From Desulfocapsaceae bacterium (lineage in GTDB: Bacteria > Desulfobacterota > Desulfobulbia > Desulfobulbales > Desulfocapsaceae): a DNA stretch of 45,555 bases. The translations under genes were made by a program, and so were the position numbers. The stretch covers positions 1-45,555 of the forward strand of contig JASJDT010000008.1 in the NCBI GenBank assembly GCA_030065655.1, written 5' to 3'. The notes below the pieces were generated by a model. That model did not search any database. It saw only the letters and a program-made list of their open reading frames with translations, and was not told where the DNA came from. Below, one piece after another: positions 17,854 through 26,573 of the stretch. Each line of letters opens with the position of its first letter. Position 1 is the stretch's first letter.

Positions 17854-17978
17854 CTAAAACTACCATTTTGACCGATATCTTCGTTATGTTCAAAATTTTA
17901 TCCTCGGAATATCAATTATATGCCTGTGGTAAAATTTTTCACATGCCTCGATCTCGATCTAAAATGCATAGTTTTAGA
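17854..17978 (+). repeat. MITE-like element, family 2, copy A, inserted between dppB and dppC
   Basis: About 125 bp with inverted ends CTAAAACTA (17854-17862) and TAGTTTTAG (17969-17977), the symmetry continuing imperfectly inward (CATTTT/AAAATG). It shares two blocks with 33671-33816: ATATCTTCGTTATGTT with AAAATTTTATCCTC, and GCCTCGAT with the following TC-rich stretch. No coding capacity. Its borders are approximate. Confidence 0.65.
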
Positions 17979-18082
17979 AGAGAAACTATGACGAGCATAG
18001 CTTCCAAAATATTGTTCTATTGCGACAAGAGATTATGTTTTGCCTCCAGTGATCTCGGCTATACCTGGACCGTGGAGGGCGC

Positions 18083-18955
18083 ATGAGAAAGATACTGAGC
18101 TCTCGACGGATGCAGAGTTTTCTGCATGATCCCTCTGCCGTGGCCGGATTGAGTATCCTGCTTTTTTTCCTCTTCTGCGCCATTTTTGCCCCATTTATCG
18201 CACCGATGAATCCCTATGATCTGCTGGCGGTGGATTTGGGTAACTTCCTGTTGCCGCCAAGCTGGATGGAAGGGGGCATGGCCCAATTTCCTCTGGGCAC
18301 GGATGATCAGGGGCGTGGCATCCTCTCCACTATCATATATGGCTTGCGAACCTCGATCATTGTCGGTGTCTCGGTGGTGACTATCGCCGGACTCTTCGGC
18401 ATCATCTTTGGCATGCTCGGGGCCTATTACGGCGGCCTTCTCGATGCTGCCATTATGCGGGCGGCTGATACTGTCTTTGCCTTTTCCACGACCCTGATTG
18501 CCGTACTGCTTCTGGGTGTATTTGAAAGCAGGGGAGTTTTCACGGTGATTATTGCCATCTGCATTGCCGACTGGGTGAAGTATGCCCGAACAATCCGGGG
18601 TAGTGTGTTGGAGATAAAGGGGTATCCCTATGTTCTTGCAGCCAAATCCTCCGGTGCAGGCGATTTTCGTATTCTATTCCGGCATATCCTGCCCAACGCT
18701 CTGCCACCGGTTCTGGTGGTCATGGCTGTTGATATGGCTGTGGTTATCATGCTGGAAGCGACCCTTTCATTTCTCGGTGTCGGCGTACCGTTGACCGAAC
18801 CCTCCCTCGGCATGATGATTGCCATTGGTAAAAACTATATCTATGCCGGTATGTGGTGGATGGTTATTTTCCCCGGGGCTACCCTGATTGCCATGGTGGT
18901 CGGCATCAACCTTTTTGCCGATTGGCTGCGCGAGGAACTTAATCCCAAATTGTAG
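18083..18955 (+). CDS. dppC: ABC transporter permease (OppC/DppC family)
   Basis: 290 residues, preceded by GGAGGG 4 nt from the ATG. An N-terminal cytoplasmic stretch and first helix (AVAGLSILLFFLFCAIFAPFIAP) are followed by the family's periplasmic motif HFPLGTDDQGRG-like FPLGTDDQGRGILS, five more helices and the EAA-loop GSVLEIKGYPYVLAAKSSGAGDFRI. It pairs with the permease at 16880-17845 to form the channel. The insert upstream may weaken coupling with that gene. It is the last gene of the operon. Confidence 0.93.
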   Translation: MRKILSSRRMQSFLHDPSAVAGLSILLFFLFCAIFAPFIAPMNPYDLLAVDLGNFLLPPSWMEGGMAQFPLGTDDQGRGILSTIIYGLRTSIIVGVSVVTIAGLFGIIFGMLGAYYGGLLDAAIMRAADTVFAFSTTLIAVLLLGVFESRGVFTVIIAICIADWVKYARTIRGSVLEIKGYPYVLAAKSSGAGDFRILFRHILPNALPPVLVVMAVDMAVVIMLEATLSFLGVGVPLTEPSLGMMIAIGKNYIYAGMWWMVIFPGATLIAMVVGINLFADWLREELNPKL

Positions 18956-18993
18956 GTGGAGGGATTTCTAATACCAAAACTATTCTTCTCAGC

Positions 18994-19611
18994 TTAGGGA
19001 ATTATTAGTTTTGTAGACGAGATAAGGGAAGGGAGTTCTTTCCAGGAGGAAAATCTCCTCACCTGTTGAGACTCCTGAATTTCCCGGTTCCATGGTCTAT
19101 CAAAGAGGAGAACTTGTTTGCCGTGAATATCACTTAAGTATGCGACCATATCCGGGTTATCTTCAATGCACATCGTATACCTGGTCAGATCTAACTGATC
19201 GAGAGAAACTGCAATTGCTGGGTTGGTTTCCGGCCACCCATACTTGTCCACCATGACCAACGAATCAAAAGGAATAGCCTGACTATCAAGCCATTGTTGA
19301 GTAGACAGATATGCCGAGGTGTGTCTGCCGGTAACGATTGCCAGTTTTATACCCTTGTTGTGTAGATCGACAAGAATCTTTTGTACTCCATCAATTACCT
19401 CAAGCTCTAAAACAAACTCCTTGGAATGAGCGAGTTTGAACATATGTTTATTCTGTTCGTCCGATAAACCAAAAGAGCGCTTAAGATCGAAGGAAAAAAC
19501 ATCCTCAAAGGCGATATCGAGATTAAACTCCTGTTTGATCAACCGTAAGTAGGCACCGGCAGTATCACAGAGTACGTCATCGAGATCGATATAGAGCCAT
19601 AACATTTGCAT
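18994..19611 (-). CDS. HAD-like 5'(3')-deoxyribonucleotidase family protein
   Basis: 205 residues. HAD motif I is YIDLDDVLCDTAGAYLRL (the DxDxV core), motif II is AIVTGRHTS, and motif IV is CIEDNPDMVAYL. The compact cap and this order match the NT5C-type 5'(3')-deoxyribonucleotidases, which dephosphorylate dUMP/dTMP-like nucleotides. A start two codons downstream is equally possible; no ribosome site is convincing. It lies 172 bp downstream of the Lrp/AsnC gene on the same strand, next to the pyrimidine operon, which suits a role in supplying nucleosides. Confidence 0.75.
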   Translation of the reverse strand: MQMLWLYIDLDDVLCDTAGAYLRLIKQEFNLDIAFEDVFSFDLKRSFGLSDEQNKHMFKLAHSKEFVLELEVIDGVQKILVDLHNKGIKLAIVTGRHTSAYLSTQQWLDSQAIPFDSLVMVDKYGWPETNPAIAVSLDQLDLTRYTMCIEDNPDMVAYLSDIHGKQVLLFDRPWNREIQESQQVRRFSSWKELPSLISSTKLIIP

Positions 19612-19783
19612 GGATGAGGTGTTCAGAAATTTTTTGATAATCTTTTTTCTTTATATTCAGTAACTTCAGCAACCAGTTAATCTAGTATCAGTGAGAAGGA
19701 TTTAAACTCAGCAACATTTAAACGAACAGTGCTTCGCAATCTATCACGATTTATTCAACACCAGACAACAATTTGAACCTTCC

Positions 19784-20248
19784 CTACATTGCCACACCCC
19801 AATTGTACGTGCGCTTGACATACTTAAGGATCAGCGTGGCTTCCACCTGATTGATGCCTTCGATGGGGTAGATTTTTGTATGCAGCAAGTCGTGCAAGCT
19901 TTCGGTTGATTCTGTTATGAACTCGGCATAGATATCCGGATTGCCGGTTGTCTGGACAATAAACCAGACTGCTTCAAGCTTTTGCAGTTCCGCCGTTACC
20001 TCTTCTATTTTGCTAAGGTCAACATATATCTTCAGGACACCCACAGCTTTGTAACCGATTTTTAACGGGTTGCTTACAGCAACAATTTGGATGATTTCAT
20101 CCTCAATTAGACGATTGAGACGGCTTCGCACCGTGGATTCAGATATGCCAAGCTCACGGGCTATACGGGTATTGGGACATCTGCCGTCTTCCTGTAAAAG
20201 CTCGATTATCCTGGTATCCGTTTCATCGAGAAAGGACCTGCCGTTCAT
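19784..20248 (-). CDS. Lrp/AsnC family transcriptional regulator
   Basis: 154 residues with a GGAG ribosome site. The N-terminal winged helix is DETDTRIIELLQEDGRCPNTRIARELGISESTVRSRLNRL; the C-terminal RAM (effector-binding, alpha-beta) domain runs from about residue 65 to the end. It is transcribed divergently from the pyrimidine-degradation operon with 486 bp between them, which contain symmetric sites. It is the best candidate for the operon's regulator, with an amino acid such as beta-alanine or a pathway intermediate as effector. Confidence 0.92.
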   Translation of the reverse strand: MNGRSFLDETDTRIIELLQEDGRCPNTRIARELGISESTVRSRLNRLIEDEIIQIVAVSNPLKIGYKAVGVLKIYVDLSKIEEVTAELQKLEAVWFIVQTTGNPDIYAEFITESTESLHDLLHTKIYPIEGINQVEATLILKYVKRTYNWGVAM

Positions 20249-20495
20249 TACCTGTTTCTCCTTAGCTTTCCTTGAGAGATGGTTTTATAAACCTCCAAAT
20301 GATCAGACTCAGGATTGCAATAACCACACCAACTACAAGTGGTTGAGCTGGAATCTTTATTTTAGACCAATTAATGAGTGGTAATAAGATTCCAATTTTA
20401 CTTTTCTACGCTACGCTTGACACTATTCGTTGATTCTCAAGTTTTCTACAACGAAATTCGCACAAATCTTATAAGCCTACAACGATTGTTGCACG

Positions 20496-20534
20496 GAATT
20501 GTAAAAAACCAATGTCACAATTCTTCCGAATTGT
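20496..20534. promoter_or_regulatory. Inverted and direct GAATTGT repeats (candidate AsnC/Lrp operator)
   Basis: ACAATTC-TTCC-GAATTGT (20517-20534) is a perfect 7-bp inverted repeat. A third copy of the half-site, GAATTGT at 20496-20502, lies 32 bp upstream of the right arm, close to three helical turns. Multiple phased sites are usual for Lrp/AsnC proteins. Confidence 0.5.
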
Positions 20535-20657
20535 CGTTTTTGTCTTTCTGACAAATCTGGAAAGACCACGAGATTTTGCTGATTTTATAGTTTGTTAAAT
20601 AAAATATCGAATAATCCTATTGCTTTATTTGCTTGAGAGGATTGGGTGCAAAAGTGG

Positions 20658-20671
20658 CATCAATCTTGATG
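20658..20671. promoter_or_regulatory. Short palindrome CATCAA-TC-TTGATG
   Basis: A perfect 6-2-6 palindrome about 64 bp before the aminotransferase start codon, in the position of an operator overlapping a promoter. Confidence 0.3.
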
Positions 20672-20734
20672 TTTGCCTGTTGTTAATAAAATTCCCCCAC
20701 GTGTAAAAAAACCAGACCTACCCAGGAGGGCACT

Positions 20735-22063
20735 ATGAAAGAAAATTCTGTTGCCGAAAAGCAATCAGCCTACCAGGATATTATGGCTAAACAGAATGCC
20801 TATCTCTGGCAGAGTCATCTGCACTACTATAACGAACCTTTGCCTCTGGATCGTGGTAAAGGTTCGTATGTTTGGGATGTTGCTGACGAGAAATACCTTG
20901 ATTATTTCGGTGGTATCTTGACCACCAGTGTTGGTCATGGGCACCCAAGGATAGTAGAGAAAGTAGCTGAGCAGACAGCCAAGTTGATTCATACTTCAAC
21001 CCTTTATCCGCATGCTAATCATGTCAGTCTGGCTGAAAAAATTGCTGCTATTACTCCGGGCAGGCTACAAAAATCCTATTTCACCAATTCCGGTACCGAA
21101 GCTGACGAACTGGCGCTGATGGCAGCGCGAGGCTATACCGGCAATTATGATATTTTGGCGCTTCGCCACGGTTACTCTGGCAATTCAGCAACAGGGAAAA
21201 CTTTGACCGCTCAGTCCGCCTGGCGGCTCGCCGGGAATATTGTCCCTGGCATAAAACATGCCATAAATCCTTACTGTTATCGCTGCCCTTATAAAATGTC
21301 ATATCCAGGATGTGACATTGCCTGCGCCCAGGATGTGGAAGATGTAATTAAAACGACCACCTGCGGTAAGGTTGCCGGCATTTTAATAGAGCCCATTCAG
21401 GGAGTCGGCGGTTTTATCACTCCACCGGTTGAATATTTTGGCATTGTTTCTGAAATCATCCGCGACCACGGCGGGGTGGTGATTTCCGATGAGGTACAGA
21501 CCGGATTTGGACGAACCGGTGAACATTGGTTTGGCATAGAGCATTGGGGGGTTGAACCGGAGATTATGACCATGGCGAAGGGCATCGCCAATGGCTTTCC
21601 CATGGGAAACACCATTACTGTTCCGGAGGTCGCCGATGCCATGATCGATGGCGGCAATTTTATTTGTACCTTTGGTGGCAATCCGGTTTCAACAATCGCT
21701 TCGCTGACAACCATCGAAATCATGGAGCAGGAGGCCCCACCTCAACAGGTTGCCCAGAAAGGGAGACGCCTTCGCCAGGGTCTTAACGCCATTGCCGAGA
21801 ACTCGCCTTTTGTTGGCGAAGTCAGAGGCATGGGGCTGATGCAGGGTATTGAGGTGGTAAAGGATAAGAAAAGTAAAGAACCGGCTCCAGAGCTGGTTCT
21901 GCAGATATTTGAAGAAACCAAACGGCGAAAGTTGTTGATCGGCAAAGGAGGAATGTACAACAACGTTGTCAGAATTACTCCCCCGCTGAACACGACGGAC
22001 GAAGAGTTGGAAACAGCACTTGGGGTCTTATCCGAGGTTTTTAACGATCTTGCTGGTCAATAA
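20735..22063 (+). CDS. Class III aminotransferase (beta-alanine / 3-aminoisobutyrate:pyruvate type, AGXT2-like)
   Basis: 442 residues, AGGAGGG ribosome site. The PLP fold is shown by YFTNSGTEADELAL, the HGYSGNS segment, ISDEVQTGFGRTG with the Asp that binds the pyridine N, and the Schiff-base Lys in MTMAKGIANGFPMG. A Cys-rich insertion YCYRCPYKMSYPGCDIACAQ is characteristic of the AGXT2/PydD-like branch. In this operon it should convert beta-alanine or 3-aminoisobutyrate, the products of the carbamoylase, to malonate semialdehyde or methylmalonate semialdehyde. It is the first gene of the operon. Confidence 0.88.
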   Translation: MKENSVAEKQSAYQDIMAKQNAYLWQSHLHYYNEPLPLDRGKGSYVWDVADEKYLDYFGGILTTSVGHGHPRIVEKVAEQTAKLIHTSTLYPHANHVSLAEKIAAITPGRLQKSYFTNSGTEADELALMAARGYTGNYDILALRHGYSGNSATGKTLTAQSAWRLAGNIVPGIKHAINPYCYRCPYKMSYPGCDIACAQDVEDVIKTTTCGKVAGILIEPIQGVGGFITPPVEYFGIVSEIIRDHGGVVISDEVQTGFGRTGEHWFGIEHWGVEPEIMTMAKGIANGFPMGNTITVPEVADAMIDGGNFICTFGGNPVSTIASLTTIEIMEQEAPPQQVAQKGRRLRQGLNAIAENSPFVGEVRGMGLMQGIEVVKDKKSKEPAPELVLQIFEETKRRKLLIGKGGMYNNVVRITPPLNTTDEELETALGVLSEVFNDLAGQ

Positions 22064-22111
22064 TTCCAGTGTTGTAGCAGGATGTTTTTATGAAAGAACA
22101 AGGAGGAAATT

Positions 22112-23605
22112 ATGAGTCATCATGATGAGAGCAGGACCGTAAAAAAGGTCGGAGAATTCTATGAGCTACACCCAGATACAGAGATTGTCGACAGCAGCCT
22201 GTATAACGAGGACATTGCCCCAACCATGGTCAAGCAACGAACTTGGCACAAATGGAATGTGGCAGCCCTCTGGGTGGGAATGTCGGTCTGTGTACCAACA
22301 TATACACTGGGTGGTGTTCTTACAGCCTATTTTGGTCTTGATGTTGCTGAGGCGCTCATCACCATTCTACTTGCCAACATAATTGTTCTGATACCGCTGA
22401 CGCTGAATGCTTTCGCCGGGACGAAGTACGGTATTCCTTTCCCGGTTCTGCTTCGATCTTCCTTTGGCACTTATGGTTCCAATATTCCAGCTATTATCAG
22501 AGCAATCGTTGCCTGCGGCTGGTTCGGAATTCAGACCATGTTTGGCGGCATGGCTATAAGTCTGCTGCTCTCGGAGCTCTCTCCTGCCTGGGCATCATTG
22601 GGAGACAAAGGCACGGTGATTGGTTTCTTCATCTTTTGGTGTATGAATATGTATGTTGTTATCAAAGGATCGGAATCCATTAAAAGGTTGGAGAATTTTT
22701 CAGCACCTCTGTTGCTGGCCGTCGGTGTGGGTCTCATTTTCTGGGCATCGCCTCAGATCGATACAGCTTCACTTTTTGGTACTCCCCCGAACAGGCCTGA
22801 AGGTGCTTCGCTCTGGGGCTATTTTTTCGGTGGTCTTACGGCTATGGTGGGCTTCTGGGCGACATTGTCGCTAAACATTCCTGATTTCAGCAGATACTGC
22901 AAATCACAGAAGGATCAAATTGTTGGCCAGATAATGGGGTTGCCTTTGACCATGCTGCTCTTTGCCGCCCTTGGCGTAATCCTCACAGCTGCCTCTCCTG
23001 CTCTGGTCGGGGAAACCATTTCAGATCCTATCAGTCTAATTGGGAAAATAGACAGTCCATTCTGGGTCGTACTGGCGATGATTATTATCATAATCGCTAC
23101 CATCTCAACCAATACTGCGGCGAATATTGTCTCCCCCACCAACGATTTTCAAAATGTATTTCCAAAAGTAATCAATTTCAAACGTGGTACTCTGTTGACC
23201 GGCCTGGTCGGCATTGTCCTGATGGCGTGGGAGTTATTACGGAAAATGGGCTGGGTTGTTTCAGATGTCAGTGTTGAGAGCATGTATTCAAATTGGCTGA
23301 TCGGTTACTCCTCTTTGCTTGGGCCCATCGCCGGCATCATGATTGTCGACTACTTCTTCATCAAAAAGCAGGAACTTAATCTCAAAGATCTCTACCTGAC
23401 AGATGGTTGCTATCCGGCATTTAATATGGTTGGAATTGTTGCTTTCTTTGTCCCCGTTGCCTTGACGGTTTTTTCAATCACCACTGGATTCATGCCGTGG
23501 TTCTACAGCTACGGCTGGTTTACCGGGTCATTCTTAGGCGGAGTTCTCTATTTTGGCCTAAGTTCTATCAAGGCGGAGCAGCCTGCAACTGCTTCAGCAT
23601 CATAG
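22112..23605 (+). CDS. NCS1-family nucleobase permease (cytosine/uracil/hydantoin type)
   Basis: 497 residues, twelve membrane segments, AAGGAGG ribosome site. NCS1 signatures: WNVAALWVGMSVCVPTYTLG, GIPFPVLLRSSFGTYGSNIP, ACGWFGIQTMFGG, and near the end LLGPIAGIMIVDYFFIKK with the following LNLKDLY. It imports pyrimidine bases, hydantoins or allantoin by cation symport. Position between the aminotransferase and the dehydrogenase makes uracil, thymine or dihydropyrimidines the likely cargo. Confidence 0.93.
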   Translation: MSHHDESRTVKKVGEFYELHPDTEIVDSSLYNEDIAPTMVKQRTWHKWNVAALWVGMSVCVPTYTLGGVLTAYFGLDVAEALITILLANIIVLIPLTLNAFAGTKYGIPFPVLLRSSFGTYGSNIPAIIRAIVACGWFGIQTMFGGMAISLLLSELSPAWASLGDKGTVIGFFIFWCMNMYVVIKGSESIKRLENFSAPLLLAVGVGLIFWASPQIDTASLFGTPPNRPEGASLWGYFFGGLTAMVGFWATLSLNIPDFSRYCKSQKDQIVGQIMGLPLTMLLFAALGVILTAASPALVGETISDPISLIGKIDSPFWVVLAMIIIIIATISTNTAANIVSPTNDFQNVFPKVINFKRGTLLTGLVGIVLMAWELLRKMGWVVSDVSVESMYSNWLIGYSSLLGPIAGIMIVDYFFIKKQELNLKDLYLTDGCYPAFNMVGIVAFFVPVALTVFSITTGFMPWFYSYGWFTGSFLGGVLYFGLSSIKAEQPATASAS

Positions 23606-23632
23606 ATAAACAAGTAATCGATCAGGGATATC

Positions 23633-25123
23633 ATGATAGACAATCTTGAGATAATTCAATCCGGAAAAATCGGCAATTACCTTAATGGCCAAATTGTCAT
23701 CCCGGAAGGTGCAGAATATCAGCAGATAATCTCCCCCTATACTGGGGAGGTTATCGGTCAATGCCCTTTATGCGGCAGACAAGAGCTTGATGCTGCAATG
23801 AAATTTGGTAAATCAGTATTTCTAGCATGGAAGAATACCCATATCAAGGATAGAGCCCAGGTTCTCTTTCGGCTCAAACACCTTCTGGAAAACAATATTG
23901 ATGAACTAGCGAATTTAGTTGCACTGGAATGCGGCAAACTTATCGGCGAGGCCAAAGCCGGAATTCTTAAAGGTATTGAAATTCTTGAATACGGATGTTC
24001 CGTTCCCAATATGATAACCGGCGGTTTTCAGGAAGTGAGCAAGGGGATTAGCTGCAGGTTGAGCCGTGAGCCTCTGGGAGTTGTTGCCTCAATCACTCCC
24101 TTCAACTTCCCGCATATGGTCCCAATGTGGACCCTGCCCATCGCTCTGGTATGCGGAAATAGTGTTATTCTCAAACCGTCTGAACAAGTACCGCTCTCTT
24201 CCCTGAAGCTTGCCGAGATGTACACCAAAGCCGGGTTGCCGGACGGTGTGCTTAATGTTGTTCATGGCGGTGCCGAACTTGTCGGGGAAATTTGTGATCA
24301 CCCCGATATCAAGGCGGTGAGTTTTGTCGGTTCAACCCAGGTAGCCAAGGCGGTGTACACCAGGGCGACGGCAAGCGGCAAGCAGGCATTGGCACTGGGT
24401 GGGGCGAAGAATCATCTTATCTGCATGCCGGATGCCGATCCCGATTTTTCCCCCGAACAGATAGTCAATTCGGTTACCGGCTGCGCCGGTCAGCGGTGTA
24501 TGGCGGCAGCAACTCTTATCACCGTGGGGAATTGTGATCATCTCATCAAAAAGATGGTGGCCTATGCTCAAAGCTTCAGACTTGGCCGAGACATGGGTGC
24601 GATCATTAACAGGGCAAGCCTTTCCCGCATTGAAAATTTCATTGACGAAGCGATGGCAGAGGGTGGCACTCTTCTTGTTGACGGCAGAAATCTTCTTCCT
24701 GAAGCGGTGCTTGCCAACTCTGAGAACGGCAATTGGATAGGACCCACAATTATTGATAATGTTCAACCCGGTATGGCCATTGCCAGGGAAGAAGTCTTTG
24801 GCCCGGTCATGGCTATCATCAGGGTAAATACTCTGGAAGAGGCAATAGAAATAGAAAACAGCAATCCATATGGCAATGCTGCTGCTATTTTCACCTCCTC
24901 CGGTGCGCCTGCTGACTATGTTGCAGAACATGCCAGTGCCGGCATGCTTGGCATAAATATTGGTGTACCTGTACCGCGTGAACCATTCTCATTTGGCGGC
25001 TGGAATGATTCTCGTTTTGGCGGAGGAGATATTACCGGTCAGGATGGCATTAATTTTTGGACAAAAAAGAAAAAATTGACCACAAAGTGGGTTTTTCCCA
25101 AAAACCCGGATTGGATGAGCTAG
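23633..25123 (+). CDS. mmsA: CoA-acylating methylmalonate-semialdehyde dehydrogenase
   Basis: 496 residues, CAGGGA before the ATG. Aldehyde dehydrogenase fold with SITPFNFPHMVPMWTLPIALVCGNSVILKPSE, VSFVGSTQVAK for NAD binding, and the catalytic Cys in CAGQRCMAAATLITVG; the C-terminal FGGWNDSRFGGGDITGQDGINFWTKKKKLT is diagnostic of MmsA/IolA. It turns methylmalonate semialdehyde into propionyl-CoA plus CO2, or malonate semialdehyde into acetyl-CoA plus CO2, with NAD. This joins pyrimidine breakdown to central metabolism. It starts 27 bp after the permease gene. Confidence 0.95.
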   Translation: MIDNLEIIQSGKIGNYLNGQIVIPEGAEYQQIISPYTGEVIGQCPLCGRQELDAAMKFGKSVFLAWKNTHIKDRAQVLFRLKHLLENNIDELANLVALECGKLIGEAKAGILKGIEILEYGCSVPNMITGGFQEVSKGISCRLSREPLGVVASITPFNFPHMVPMWTLPIALVCGNSVILKPSEQVPLSSLKLAEMYTKAGLPDGVLNVVHGGAELVGEICDHPDIKAVSFVGSTQVAKAVYTRATASGKQALALGGAKNHLICMPDADPDFSPEQIVNSVTGCAGQRCMAAATLITVGNCDHLIKKMVAYAQSFRLGRDMGAIINRASLSRIENFIDEAMAEGGTLLVDGRNLLPEAVLANSENGNWIGPTIIDNVQPGMAIAREEVFGPVMAIIRVNTLEEAIEIENSNPYGNAAAIFTSSGAPADYVAEHASAGMLGINIGVPVPREPFSFGGWNDSRFGGGDITGQDGINFWTKKKKLTTKWVFPKNPDWMS

Positions 25124-25145
25124 CTACAGTGTCAAGGAGGAATCC

Positions 25146-26525
25146 ATGTCAACCCTGCTGATTAAAAACGGCGAAATTATTACGGCGATGGACCGATGTC
25201 GCAGTGATGTGTATATACAGGAAGGTCGCATTGCCGCTATTGGTACGGATTTAGACGTATCTGCCGAGCGGGTGATAGATGCCGCCGGCCACTATCTGTT
25301 ACCGGGAGGTATTGATGTTCACACCCATTTTGATATGCCTTTCATGGGTGAGGTATCTGCCGATGACTTTGAATCCGGAACGGCAGCAGGTATTGCCGGA
25401 GGAACAACATCGATCATCGATTATGTCGTACCGGCCAAAGAGCAGTCGTTGCTGGAGGCTCTTGAAACCTGGAAGGCGAAAGCCAAAAACGCTGTTGCAG
25501 ATTACGGCTTTCACATGGCGGTGACCTGGTACAGCGATCAGGTAGCCAGGGAGATGCAGGTCTGCGTTGAAGAAGAGGGCATTCCCAGCTTCAAAGCATT
25601 TCTGGCGTATAAAGATGCCATCATGGTCAATGATGAGGAGCTGTTTTCAATGCTCAAGGCTTCTCGTGAACTCGGTGCACTTATTATGGCGCACTGTGAA
25701 AATGGTGAGATTATTTCGGAGTTGCAGGAGAAATTCTTTACCGAGGGAGGTACAGAGCCGGTGTATCATGCCCTGTCACGGCCTTCCTATGCGGAAGGAG
25801 AGTCTGCCTTTCGTCTTACTCAGATGGCTCGTTCATTGGGAGTTCCAGCGTATTTCGTGCACATGAGTTGCCGGGAATCGACCAAAGTACTGGTTGAGGG
25901 AAGGGCCGAGGGCATTGATCTCTACGGCGAAACCTGTCCCCAATATCTTTTGCTGGATGATACCGTGTACGAACAACCCGATTTTCGCGGCGCAGCGTAT
26001 GTGATGAGCCCCCCTATTAGACCCAAAGGCCACGCCGAGGCATTGTGGGGAGCTATCCGGTCCGGTCAGATTCAGGTCGTTGGGACCGATCATTGCCCTT
26101 TTAATCTCAAAGGGCAGAAAGAAATGGGAAGGGAAGATTTTCGTAAAATCCCCAATGGAGCAGCAGGAATCGAAGATAGACTCAAGCTGCTTTATACCTA
26201 TGGAGTGTTGCAAAAACGGATAACCTTGCAGCAGCTAGTAGCCGTTACCAGTACAAATCCTGCACAAATATTTGGCATGTATCCCCGGAAAGGTACCATT
26301 GCGATAGGTTCCGATGCAGATATCGTAATATGGCAGCCCAAGGGTGAGGGTACCATCTCCGCTGAAACGCATTTTCATAAAGTTGATACCTCTATTTTCG
26401 AGGGCATGAAAACTGAAGGTGGACCAGCCGTGGTAATAGCCGCCGGCAGGGTCCAATTTGAAAACGGCAAGTTGGATGTGGAACCCGGAGCAGGCCGATA
26501 TCTTCCAAGGTGGCTGAATACATAG
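25146..26525 (+). CDS. Dihydropyrimidinase (D-hydantoinase family)
   Basis: 459 residues, AAGGAGG ribosome site. The amidohydrolase metal centre is complete: HTHFDMPF near residue 60, the carboxylated Lys in PSFKAFLAYK, AHCENG, YFVHMSC and VVGTDHCPF. These are the residues of cyclic-amide hydrolases of the dihydropyrimidinase/hydantoinase/allantoinase group; the order and the operon favour dihydropyrimidinase, opening dihydrouracil or dihydrothymine to the N-carbamoyl beta-amino acid. Hydantoinase activity is possible. Confidence 0.93.
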   Translation: MSTLLIKNGEIITAMDRCRSDVYIQEGRIAAIGTDLDVSAERVIDAAGHYLLPGGIDVHTHFDMPFMGEVSADDFESGTAAGIAGGTTSIIDYVVPAKEQSLLEALETWKAKAKNAVADYGFHMAVTWYSDQVAREMQVCVEEEGIPSFKAFLAYKDAIMVNDEELFSMLKASRELGALIMAHCENGEIISELQEKFFTEGGTEPVYHALSRPSYAEGESAFRLTQMARSLGVPAYFVHMSCRESTKVLVEGRAEGIDLYGETCPQYLLLDDTVYEQPDFRGAAYVMSPPIRPKGHAEALWGAIRSGQIQVVGTDHCPFNLKGQKEMGREDFRKIPNGAAGIEDRLKLLYTYGVLQKRITLQQLVAVTSTNPAQIFGMYPRKGTIAIGSDADIVIWQPKGEGTISAETHFHKVDTSIFEGMKTEGGPAVVIAAGRVQFENGKLDVEPGAGRYLPRWLNT

Positions 26526-26573
26526 GAAACAGGCCCCTAATGAAGATTGGGATATTATAGATGGAGAGTGGTG

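Larger units (their letters stand above)
20249..20734. other. 486-bp regulatory region of the pyrimidine operon
   Basis: AT-rich region between the divergent AsnC-type gene and aminotransferase gene. It has several symmetric elements described separately, no open frame with a ribosome site, and no clear sigma-70 hexamer pair I would defend. It is unusually long for a simple divergent promoter. Confidence 0.5.

Noticed and set aside
17802-18086. 94-codon frame bridging dppB and dppC
   Set aside because: It starts inside dppB and reads through the family 2 repeat; composition is not protein-like.
20655-20669. TGGCAT-CAATC-TTGA as a sigma-54 promoter of the pyrimidine operon
   Set aside because: The spacing is right but the invariant GC of the -12 element is GA, and no sigma-54 activator is adjacent.
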